DNA of 11,897 nucleotides from an uncultured Clostridia bacterium. Its GTDB lineage: Bacteria; Bacillota; Clostridia; Oscillospirales; Acutalibacteraceae. The position numbers and the translations under genes are program-made. The notes below the pieces were generated by a model, which searched no databases, had not been told where the DNA came from, and saw nothing but the letters and a program-made list of their open reading frames with translations. Location of the stretch: contig CANQGN010000030.1 of assembly GCA_947623215.1 (NCBI GenBank), forward strand, positions 1-11,897. Reading direction: 5' to 3'. Each line of letters opens with the position of its first letter. The first letter of the stretch is position 1. Shown here piece after piece: positions 5,080 through 11,897 of the stretch.

Positions 5080-6848
5080 TTTTGCAGGCGCTTTGCCAAT
5101 ATTACGACGCGCTCGCCCGGCGGGGCGAGGTAATCCCTCCCGGCTGGAGCGTGGTGCGGGTCTCTTTTGCGCTGGAGCTGGACGATGAGGGCAACCTCTG
5201 CCAGCTGATTCCCCTGAAGGTGCGCCCGGCAGACGGAAAAAAAGAGCTGCCCCGCGCCATGCGCGTGCCCGAGCAGGTCAAAAAGACCTCCGGTATCGCC
5301 GCCAACTTTTTATGCGAAAACAGCAGCTATTTTTTGGGGGTGGACCAAAAAGGCGACCCCGCGCGCGCCCGCCGCTGCTTTGAGGCGGCAAAGGCCCTGC
5401 ACGAGCAGCTGCTGAGCGGCTGCAATACCCCCGCCGCCCGGGCAGTATGCGCTTATTTTGCACGCTGGCAGCCGGAGCAGGCGGCCCTGCACCCGGCGCT
5501 GACGCCGTATTTAGAAGAGATCGGCAAGGGCGCCAATCTGGTCTTTTCGGTCGGCGGCGCATTTGTGCAGGAGGACGCCGCCGTGCAGGCGGCATGGAAC
5601 GACCACCGCGCCGCCGGCGCCGCCGACCGGGCGGAGGGGCTGTGTTTGGTAACCGGCCGACGGGGCGCCATCGCCCGCCTGCACCCGGCCTTTAAAGGCG
5701 TGCAGGGGGCGCAGGCAACCGGCGCTTCGCTCGTATCGTTTAACGCGCCGGCGTATGAGTCTTACGGCCACGAGCAGGCAGACGGCACCGGGCAGGGGCT
5801 CAACTCCCCCGTTAGCGAAGAAGCCGCCTTTCAGTACGGCGCGGCGCTGAGCAGCCTGATTGCCGACCGGGAACACCTGCAATATATTGGCGATACCGCC
5901 GTGGTGTTTTGGGCGGAAGACGCCGAACCCGCCTACCGCAACGCCTTTGAGCAGGCGGTTTTTGGCAGCCGGGCAGCCTCTTCGCCGGTGGTAACGGACG
6001 CCGACTTAAAAAGCGCGGTGGCAAATTTGGCAAGCGGCCGACCGGTTGACCTTGCGGGCGTACCGCTAAACCCCCAAAACCGCTTTTTTGTACTGGGGCT
6101 TGCGCCCAACGCCGCCCGGCTGAGCGTTCGCTTCTTTTTGCAAAACACCTATGGCGCCATGCTGGCAAACGTGCAATCGCATTACGAGCGGCTGCGCATA
6201 ACCGGCCCCAACGCCGCGACCGGCGCGCCCACCCTGTGGCGGCTGCTGAACGAAACCGTAAACCAGAACAGCCGCGACAAAAAGCCCGCCCCGCCCATGG
6301 CAGCGGCCGTGGTACGCGCCATTTTAACCGGTGGCAGCTACCCCGTATCGCTCTTAGAGCAAACCCTGCTGCGCATTCGGGCAGAGCGTAACGTCACCCC
6401 CGGCCGGGCGGCCATTTTAAAGGCTGTTTTTCTGAAAAATCAAGAGTTTCATGTTCCAAAGGAGGTATTACAAGTGGAATTAAACGACCAGAGCAACTAC
6501 CTGCCTTACGTGCTGGGGCGGCTGTTCGCCGTGTTGGAGCGGGTGCAAACGCAGGCCAACCCGTCGCTCAACGCCACCATAAAAGACAAGTACTTCAACA
6601 GCGCCGCCGCCACCCCCGCCCCCATTTTTCCCCTGCTGACCAAGCTGGCGCAAAGCCATTTGCGCAAGCTGCAAGAGGGTTCCCGGTTTTATTACGAAGG
6701 GGTTATTCGCGATTTAGAGAATCGCATTCACGAAACGCTGCCCAACCGGCTGGCGCTGGCCGATCAGGGAGTATTTCATTTGGGGTACTACCACCAAACG
6801 CAAAAATTTTATGAGAAGCGCGACAAAGGAGGAAATGAAAATGTCTGA
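5076..6848 (+). CDS. cas8c: Cas8c (Csd1), large subunit of type I-C Cascade
   Basis: Cas8c recognises the PAM and helps recruit Cas3. The 590-aa length is normal for Csd1 and the frame is intact. The N-terminus (MILQALCQYYDALARRGEVI) is typical of the family, as are the FLCENSSYFLGVD segment near residues 78-90 and the C-terminal helical part. The ATG overlaps the cas5c stop as ATGA, so translation is coupled. The last 124 codons are also translated separately as Cas11c from an internal GTG (6474). The 3' end overlaps the cas7 start by 8 nt. Identification rests on recognisable family sequence and its position between cas5c and cas7. Confidence 0.93.
   Translation: MILQALCQYYDALARRGEVIPPGWSVVRVSFALELDDEGNLCQLIPLKVRPADGKKELPRAMRVPEQVKKTSGIAANFLCENSSYFLGVDQKGDPARARRCFEAAKALHEQLLSGCNTPAARAVCAYFARWQPEQAALHPALTPYLEEIGKGANLVFSVGGAFVQEDAAVQAAWNDHRAAGAADRAEGLCLVTGRRGAIARLHPAFKGVQGAQATGASLVSFNAPAYESYGHEQADGTGQGLNSPVSEEAAFQYGAALSSLIADREHLQYIGDTAVVFWAEDAEPAYRNAFEQAVFGSRAASSPVVTDADLKSAVANLASGRPVDLAGVPLNPQNRFFVLGLAPNAARLSVRFFLQNTYGAMLANVQSHYERLRITGPNAATGAPTLWRLLNETVNQNSRDKKPAPPMAAAVVRAILTGGSYPVSLLEQTLLRIRAERNVTPGRAAILKAVFLKNQEFHVPKEVLQVELNDQSNYLPYVLGRLFAVLERVQTQANPSLNATIKDKYFNSAAATPAPIFPLLTKLAQSHLRKLQEGSRFYYEGVIRDLENRIHETLPNRLALADQGVFHLGYYHQTQKFYEKRDKGGNENV
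6458..6476 (+). promoter_or_regulatory. Internal ribosome binding site for Cas11c inside cas8c
   Basis: AAAGGAGGT (6458-6466) is a near-perfect Shine-Dalgarno sequence inside the cas8c reading frame, 7 nt before an in-frame GTG at 6474-6476. It is as good as the sites that precede the separate cas genes. Its position at codon 467 of 590 is where type I-C cas8c genes are known to start their small subunit. Confidence 0.85.
6474..6848 (+). CDS. cas11c: Cas11c, small subunit of type I-C Cascade, from an internal start
   Basis: In type I-C the small subunit that lines the Cascade belly and stabilises the R-loop is not a separate gene; it is made by internal initiation in cas8c. Here an in-frame GTG (codon 467 of cas8c) follows AAAGGAGGT by 7 nt. 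The resulting 124-aa product (MELNDQSNYLPYVLGRLFAV at its start) is predominantly helical and of the usual Cas11c size. It shares the cas8c stop. The start signal is read from the sequence; the assignment follows established work on type I-C. Confidence 0.85.
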   Translation: MELNDQSNYLPYVLGRLFAVLERVQTQANPSLNATIKDKYFNSAAATPAPIFPLLTKLAQSHLRKLQEGSRFYYEGVIRDLENRIHETLPNRLALADQGVFHLGYYHQTQKFYEKRDKGGNENV

Positions 6849-7761
6849 GGCCATTCAAAATCGCTATGAATTCGTTGTTTTGTTCGACGTAGAAAACGGG
6901 AATCCCAACGGCGACCCGGACGCCGGCAACCTGCCCCGGGTAGACCCGGAAACCGGCTACGGCCTGGTAACCGACGTTTGCCTGAAACGCAAAATTCGCA
7001 ATTACGTTGAAACCGTAAAAGAAGACGAGGCGGGCTACCGCATTTACATTAAAGAAGGCGTGCCCTTAAACGCCAGCGACAACGCCGGTTTTTTGCAAAC
7101 GGGCATTGAGGGCGCCGCCGCCATGAAGCCGGAGGACCTGAAAAAGGCCATTAAAAAACGGGAGGCCGAAGGGGTAGACGTAGACTGCCAGGTAAGGGAC
7201 TTTATGTGCGAAAACTTTTTTGACATTCGCACCTTCGGCGCGGTTATGACCACCATGGTAAAAGGCAACCTGAACTGCGGCCAGGTGCGCGGCCCGGTAC
7301 AGCTGGGCTTTGCCCGCAGCATAGACCCCATTGTTCCGCAGGAGGTCACCATTACCCGCGTGGCCATTACCACCGAAAGCGACGCAGAAAAAAAGGGTAC
7401 GGAAATGGGCCGCAAGTACATTGTGCCCTACGCCCTTTACCGCTGCGAGGGGTACGTTTCCGCCAATCTGGCCCGCAAAGACACCGGCTTTTCGCAGGCA
7501 GATTTGGAGCTCCTTTGGCAGGCCGTGCTGAATATGTTTGAGCACGACCGCTCCGCCGCCCGGGGCAAAATGGCCGTGCGGGAGCTCATTGTCTTCCGGC
7601 ACGATTCCGAGCTCGGCTGCGCCCCGGCCTGGAAGCTTTTTGACGCCGTTTCGGTAACCAAAAAAGAGGGCGTTGTAAACCCCCGTGCCTATGGGGACTA
7701 CGCCGTTTGCGTAAACGAAGCGGCGCTGCCCGCCGGCGTTACCTGCACCCGCATGGGGTAA
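6841..7761 (+). CDS. cas7c: Cas7c (Csd2), backbone subunit of type I-C Cascade
   Basis: Several Cas7 copies bind along the crRNA spacer and displace every sixth nucleotide, which matters for reading the solo guide at 4073-4090. The 306-aa product carries the Csd2 hallmarks NGNPNGDPD (19-27), FDIRTFGAVM (127-136) and GQVRGPVQLGFARS (147-160). ATG 6841 is chosen because AAAGGAGG (6825-6832) lies 8 nt upstream; an ATG at 6835 is too close to that site. The start overlaps the end of cas8c by 8 nt. Confidence 0.95.
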   Translation: MSEAIQNRYEFVVLFDVENGNPNGDPDAGNLPRVDPETGYGLVTDVCLKRKIRNYVETVKEDEAGYRIYIKEGVPLNASDNAGFLQTGIEGAAAMKPEDLKKAIKKREAEGVDVDCQVRDFMCENFFDIRTFGAVMTTMVKGNLNCGQVRGPVQLGFARSIDPIVPQEVTITRVAITTESDAEKKGTEMGRKYIVPYALYRCEGYVSANLARKDTGFSQADLELLWQAVLNMFEHDRSAARGKMAVRELIVFRHDSELGCAPAWKLFDAVSVTKKEGVVNPRAYGDYAVCVNEAALPAGVTCTRMG

Positions 7762-7784
7762 CCGCTCTGCCGCAGGAGGACTAT

Positions 7785-8432
7785 TTGGCGCTGTCCGGCA
7801 TTCAGCACTTTGCCTTTTGTCGGCGCCAGTGGGCGCTCATTCATCTGGAACGGCAGTGGGCGGACAATCTACTCACCGTAGAGGGCGACCTGCTCCACCG
7901 CCGTGCGCATGATGAAACGAAAACCGAAAGTCGCGGCGATACGCTGATCGTCCGCAGCCTGCGGGTGTTCTCGCACCGACTGCAAATACAGGGCGTATGC
8001 GACGTGGTAGAGTTTCACCAAACCCCCGGCGGCATACCGCTCGCGGGCAAAAGCGGGGCGTTTCTCCCCTACCCGGTGGAGTATAAACGGGGAAAGCCCA
8101 AGCCCTTTTCTGCCGACGAACTGCAGCTTTGCGCGCAGGCCATGTGTTTGGAGGAAATGCTGCTTTGCTCAATTCCCGAGGGAAGCCTGTATTACGGCGA
8201 GCCCCGGCGGCGTACCAAAGTGGCGCTGACCGCAGCGCTGCGCGAACAGGTAGAAGACCTGACCCGGCAAATGCACGCGCTTGCCGCAAAAGGGCGCACC
8301 CCCAAAGCCAAACCCGGCAAAGGCTGCGCCGCCTGCTCGCTGAAAGACGTTTGTTTGCCGCGCCTTGAAAGCACGCCTTCCCCCGCCGCCTACCTGCGCG
8401 CGCACCTGCCGCAAGAGGAGGAATCGCCATGA
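7785..8432 (+). CDS. cas4: Cas4, RecB-like nuclease for spacer acquisition
   Basis: Cas4 works with Cas1-Cas2 to select and trim prespacers next to a PAM. With TTG 7785 as residue 1 the product is 215 aa. Cys12 and Cys181, Cys184 and Cys190 are the four Fe-S cluster ligands. His38, Asp73, Glu99 and Lys101 (VEYK) and the QLCAQAMCLEEM helix (114-125) form the RecB nuclease motifs. TTG 7785 has AGGAGG (7774-7779) with a short 5-nt gap. Family-like sequence (EDYLALSGIQHF) begins a few codons earlier, so the true start may be an upstream non-ATG codon such as CTG 7767, or TTG 7707 inside cas7. No in-frame ATG exists there. The stop overlaps cas1 as ATGA. Confidence 0.9.
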   Translation: MALSGIQHFAFCRRQWALIHLERQWADNLLTVEGDLLHRRAHDETKTESRGDTLIVRSLRVFSHRLQIQGVCDVVEFHQTPGGIPLAGKSGAFLPYPVEYKRGKPKPFSADELQLCAQAMCLEEMLLCSIPEGSLYYGEPRRRTKVALTAALREQVEDLTRQMHALAAKGRTPKAKPGKGCAACSLKDVCLPRLESTPSPAAYLRAHLPQEEESP

Positions 8433-9460
8433 GAAAGCTGCTCAATACCCTCTTTGTTTTAAGCGAAGACAGCTATTTGGCGCTGGAGGGCGAAACCGTT
8501 GTGGTGCTGGCGGGGGAAGAAAAGCGAGGGCAGTTTCCGCTTCACACGCTGGAAAACATCTTGTGCTTCTCTTACAAAGGCGCCAGCCCCGCTCTTATGG
8601 GCAAATGCGCCGAGGCCGGCATTGGGCTTTGCTTCTTCACGCCAAGGGGTCGGTTTTTAGCGCGGGTTTGCGGAAAAAATATTGGCAACGTGCTGCTGCG
8701 CCGAACCCAGTACCGCGCGGCAGACGACCCCGCTCGCAGCTGCCAAATTGCCCGGTGTTTTCTCTTTGGCAAGGTTTACAATAGCCGTTGGAGCATTGAG
8801 CGAACCCGCCGGGACCACGCCATGCGGGTAGACGACGAGCAATTGCACCGCGCCTCTCGCCTGCTGGCAGAGCAGCTGCCCGCCTTTTTGCAAGAGACGG
8901 ATTTAGACGCGCTGCGCGGGTTAGAAGGGCAAACCGCCGCCGTTTATTTTGGCGTGTTTGACGCGCTGATTTTAAACCAGCGAGAGACCTTCTCTTTTAC
9001 CGGTCGTTCGCGCCGGCCGCCAACGGATGCGGTAAACGCCTTGCTGTCGTTTGCTTATACGCTGCTGGCAAGCGTCTGCACCGGCGCGCTGGAAAGCGTG
9101 GGGCTGGACGCTTACGTCGGCTTTCTTCACCGCGACCGACCGGGGAGAAGTTCGCTGGCGCTGGATTTAATGGAGGAACTGCGCCCCCTGTTTGCCGACC
9201 GGTTGGTGCTGACCCTCATCAACAACCGGGTCATTCATGCCCAGCATTTTGAATGGCAGCCGGGCGGGGCGGTATTGCTGAACGACGAGGGGCGTAAAGC
9301 CTTTCTCTCGGCATGGCAAAAGCGCCTGGCAGAATCCATCACCCACCCTTATTTAAAGGAGAAGCTGGCCTGGGGACTGGTTCCCTACGTGCAGGCGCTG
9401 CTGCTCGCCCGTCACTTACGAAGCGACATAGACGACTACCCGCCCTTTTTATGGAAGTGA
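8429..9460 (+). CDS. cas1: Cas1 integrase
   Basis: Cas1 is the metal-dependent integrase that, with Cas2, inserts new spacers at the leader end of the array. The 343-aa product is full length for type I-C Cas1. Likely metal ligands are Glu166 (GLEG), His234 (FLHRDRPG) and Asp246 (ALDLMEELR). The conserved helix NALLSFAYTLL (203-213) precedes the active-site His. The ATG overlaps the cas4 stop as ATGA, which implies coupled translation. No broken motifs are seen. Confidence 0.97.
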   Translation: MRKLLNTLFVLSEDSYLALEGETVVVLAGEEKRGQFPLHTLENILCFSYKGASPALMGKCAEAGIGLCFFTPRGRFLARVCGKNIGNVLLRRTQYRAADDPARSCQIARCFLFGKVYNSRWSIERTRRDHAMRVDDEQLHRASRLLAEQLPAFLQETDLDALRGLEGQTAAVYFGVFDALILNQRETFSFTGRSRRPPTDAVNALLSFAYTLLASVCTGALESVGLDAYVGFLHRDRPGRSSLALDLMEELRPLFADRLVLTLINNRVIHAQHFEWQPGGAVLLNDEGRKAFLSAWQKRLAESITHPYLKEKLAWGLVPYVQALLLARHLRSDIDDYPPFLWK

Positions 9461-9470
9461 GGCGCTGCCA

Positions 9471-9761
9471 ATGATGGTGCTGATTACCTACGACGTCAAT
9501 ACCAAAGACGCCGCCGGTCGAAAACGACTGCGCCAAGTGGCCAAACTCTGCGTGAATTACGGCCAGCGGGTGCAAAATTCGGTGTTTGAGTGCCTTCTGG
9601 AACCCGCTCAGTACCGTATGCTCCAAAACCGACTGCTGGAAACGGTAGATTTGGAGAAAGACAGTCTGCGGTTTTATCAGCTGGGGAACAACTACCACAC
9701 CCGAACGGAGCATTTTGGCGCAAAGCCGACCTACGACCCGGAGGGCTTGCTGCTGGTGTAG
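9471..9761 (+). CDS. cas2: Cas2, integrase partner of Cas1
   Basis: Cas2 is a small ferredoxin-fold dimer that bridges Cas1 dimers during spacer integration. The 96-aa product opens MMVLITYDVN, the standard Cas2 beta strand with Asp8, and ends PTYDPEGLLLV as in type I-C. Two adjacent ATGs (9471, 9474) are possible starts; GAGG (9459-9462) supports 9471 with 8-nt spacing. It lies 10 bp after the cas1 stop and is the last gene before the array. Confidence 0.95.
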   Translation: MMVLITYDVNTKDAAGRKRLRQVAKLCVNYGQRVQNSVFECLLEPAQYRMLQNRLLETVDLEKDSLRFYQLGNNYHTRTEHFGAKPTYDPEGLLLV

Positions 9762-9942
9762 CCCGTGCGAAGGGCAAGCAACCGGCAAATGCCCTACCGT
9801 TCGCACCGGTTTTGACCGCTTCTCGCTGTCGTAAAAGTGTAATATAGAAATAATTGGTTGTAACAAAATGCTTCTGCCGAACAATACAGGCAGAATCGGC
9901 AAAATAGGCGCAAAAGAATTTGCTTTTTTGTTCCGTTTTGCC
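9762..9942 (+). promoter_or_regulatory. CRISPR leader
   Basis: This is the 181 bp between cas2 and the first repeat. Its last 100 bp are A/T-rich compared with the surrounding genes, as expected for a leader that carries the array promoter and the integration signals. No promoter is clear. TTGACC (9812-9817) lacks a well-spaced -10 box. TTGTAA (9858-9863) with AACAAT (9880-9885) at 16 bp is the best pair but weak. An inverted repeat TGCCGA/TCGGCA (9875-9880 and 9896-9901) lies mid-leader. The leader side is assigned from the adjacent cas2 and the repeat orientation. Confidence 0.75.
9765..9813 (+). terminator. Possible terminator after cas2
   Basis: GTGCGAAGGGCA (9765-9776) can pair with TGCCC (9790-9794) and TTCGCAC (9800-9806), leaving a 5-nt bulge, and a TTTT run follows (9810-9813). 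The hairpin is interrupted and the T-run is short, so it may be inefficient. It could separate the cas transcript from array transcription. Confidence 0.4.
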
Positions 9943-11897
9943 GTCGCACCCCGCAAGGGGTGCGTGGATTGAAATCCGAACGCGGGTTCACCCGCTCAAA
10001 ATTGTAAAGTCGCACCCCGCAAGGGGTGCGTGGATTGAAATTGCGTGCAGGCGGAGCAAGGTGCAGCGCGGAAACGTCGCACCCCGCAAGGGGTGCGTGG
10101 ATTGAAATATGGAGCTGTACGGCGGGACGAAGACCCCGAACGTCGCACCCCGCAAGGGGTGCGTGGATTGAAATTTGCGTAAACTTCGAGCGTATCGACC
10201 CCCGAAAGGGTCGCACCCCGCAAGGGGTGCGTGGATTGAAATATATTGCATTTGCTGAGGCGGCGCGGCGTAAGCAGTCGCACCCCGCAAGGGGTGCGTG
10301 GATTGAAATGAGTATTGCACAAACCGCGCCGTGCCGTCTTCGCGTCGCACCCCGCAAGGGGTGCGTGGATTGAAATGACATGGCGGCAGACGCCCTTTGC
10401 CTCATGCTGTCGCACCCCGCAAGGGGTGCGTGGATTGAAATCAGCCCTTCGCGCAGAATGTATGCGACCGTCTCCTTGTCGCACCCCGCAAGGGGTGCGT
10501 GGATTGAAATGCGGCGGCAGTTTGACAGATGTGAATCATATGCCGGTCGCACCCCGCAAGGGGTGCGTGGATTGAAATCGGTGGCGGAGGGAGAAAAAGC
10601 CGGTTTTTTGCGTCGCACCCCGCAAGGGGTGCGTGGATTGAAATTGGGAAAGTCAAAAACGACGATACCGAAAAGATGAGGTCGCACCCCGCAAGGGGTG
10701 CGTGGATTGAAATTTTGTGTGGGGGATTTCGCCCACGTCCACCGGCGTCGCACCCCGCAAGGGGTGCGTGGATTGAAATCTCCGCCTCCGTCGCCGCCTG
10801 TTCCAGCAGCTGCGGTCGCACCCCGCAAGGGGTGCGTGGATTGAAATTTCTCCGGCAATGCGTATGTCTTCCAGCCCGTCGTCGCACCCCGCAAGGGGTG
10901 CGTGGATTGAAATGGCGAACAGGCCTACCAGAGCTACCTAAGCCAGCATCGCACCCCGCAAGGGGTGCGTGGATTGAAATGCGCCAAAATGCAGGCACGG
11001 CGAAAAAATAATTTGTCGCACCCCGCAAGGGGTGCGTGGATTGAAATGTTTAACGTGATGACCGACGCGGCGCGTGAAGCCGTCGCACCCCGCAAGGGGT
11101 GCGTGGATTGAAATCAGCCAATCCTCGTCGCCAAACAAGTGGGTGGCGGTCGCACCCCGCAAGGGGTGCGTGGATTGAAATATAAGGACGGTGCCGCTGC
11201 TGCAATACGACGAGGTCGCACCCCGCAAGGGGTGCGTGGATTGAAATATCTCGTCGGTCAGCTTGTTGCCTGCGCCGGCCGCGTCGCACCCCGCAAGGGG
11301 TGCGTGGATTGAAATCAGTCCCTGTCCGGGTCGTACCCGGCAAAGGCCTGTCGCACCCCGCAAGGGGTGCGTGGATTGAAATTGTTCTCTTTTATTATAA
11401 AAAATCCCGCCCAAAGTCGCACCCCGCAAGGGGTGCGTGGATTGAAATTGGGGAACCCGGCAAATACACACGCAGGCAGACCGTCGCACCCCGCAAGGGG
11501 TGCGTGGATTGAAATGCTCGCCATGGTATTAGAAACAGGAAAAAGAAGAGTCGCACCCCGCAAGGGGTGCGTGGATTGAAATTGGCAATCTCGCCAAATA
11601 CCTGCTGCGGCGTCCACGTCGCACCCCGCAAGGGGTGCGTGGATTGAAATCGCGTGCGCGAACGGACGAGAGAACGGCAAGAGAACGTCGCACCCCGCAA
11701 GGGGTGCGTGGATTGAAATAGCAGGGCGGCAAAGGCCGGGCGGCCAATGGTCAGGTCGCACCCCGCAAGGGGTGCGTGGATTGAAATGAGGAGTTCGCCG
11801 ACCACCCCGAGCGAGGGCGGCAGTCGCACCCCGCAAGGGGTGCGTGGATTGAAATGAGGAGTTCGCCGACCACCCCGAGCGAGGGCGGCAGTCGCAC
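9943..11897 (+). CRISPR. Type I-C CRISPR array, 29 complete repeats, open at the window edge
   Basis: The 33-bp repeat starts GTCGCACCCC, has the loop GCAA and ends GGGGTGCGTGGATTGAAAT. It folds into an 8-bp stem with a GCAA loop and carries the type I-C 3' handle. Repeats begin at 9943, 10009, 10076, 10142, 10210, 10277, 10344, 10409, 10478, 10546, 10612, 10681, 10747, 10815, 10881, 10948, 11015, 11082, 11149, 11215, 11283, 11350, 11416, 11483, 11550, 11618, 11687, 11755 and 11823. A thirtieth (11891) is cut by the window end. The 29 spacers are 32-36 bp. The repeats appear identical except that the one at 10948 begins A instead of G. Spacers 28 and 29 are identical. The array reads in the same direction as the cas genes. 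Open frames across it come from the repeats and are not genes. Confidence 0.99.
11755..11890 (+). repeat. Duplicated repeat-spacer unit
   Basis: The unit at 11755-11822 (repeat plus a 35-bp spacer starting GAGGAGTTCGCCGACC) is repeated exactly at 11823-11890. The two 68-bp copies are in tandem. Slippage or recombination between repeats is the likely origin. More copies may continue past the window. Confidence 0.95.

Noticed and set aside
9920..11836. Many overlapping ORFs on both strands across the array, with recurring SHPARGAWIEI or FNPRTPCGVR peptides
   Set aside because: They are translations of the CRISPR repeat in different frames, interrupted by spacers, with no ribosome binding sites.

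Overview
The window is a complete type I-C CRISPR-Cas locus behind a magnesium-transporter gene. The DNA is GC-rich (about 60 % by eye). It has near-consensus AAAGGAGG ribosome binding sites, sigma-A-like promoters (TTGACA, 17 bp, TATCAT or TACAAT) and intrinsic terminators with T-tracts. MgtE plus this style points to a GC-rich Bacillota/Clostridia, perhaps an Oscillospiraceae-like gut bacterium. That placement is inference.

Layout. Positions 1-358 hold a strong promoter and a roughly 250-nt leader with a well-placed upstream ORF and two terminator-like hairpins. Then come mgtE (359-1729) and its terminator (1741-1778). cas3 (1860-4025) has its own upstream region. A 400-bp gap (4026-4425) follows. 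Then cas5c, cas8c (with an internal start for cas11c), cas7, cas4, cas1 and cas2 run as a tightly overlapping operon (4426-9761). A leader (9762-9942) precedes a CRISPR array of 29 complete 33-bp repeats and 29 spacers, plus a thirtieth repeat cut by the window edge.

The notable content is in the gap between cas3 and cas5c. On the minus strand it holds a self-contained transcription unit: a TTGCAA-17-TATACT promoter, one CRISPR-repeat-like element (4091-4128), a spacer-like guide and an intrinsic terminator. The repeat-like element keeps the array repeat's 5' GTCGC and 3' GCGTGGATTGAAAT. Its stem is replaced by a different, still fully paired 11-bp stem. The first 18 nt of the guide match 4205-4222 at 16 of 18 positions, and the target has a correctly placed 5'-TTC PAM. 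The only two mismatches are at guide positions 6 and 12, which Cascade flips out and does not read. The target lies just upstream of the -35 box of the strong promoter driving cas5c-cas2. The simplest reading is a crRNA-like RNA that steers the I-C effector onto its own promoter, a feedback repressor analogous to CreR/CreA-type RNAs. The repressed transcript first encodes a 43-aa ORF that is coupled to cas5c by an ATGA overlap. That ORF is either a leader ORF or an unknown small protein.

Working together: Cas5c should process both array RNA and the solo RNA. Cas5c, Cas8c, Cas11c and Cas7 form Cascade, and Cas3 degrades targets. Cas4, Cas1 and Cas2 acquire spacers. The solo RNA would sense spare Cascade and limit its synthesis. 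cas3 is transcribed separately and would escape this control.
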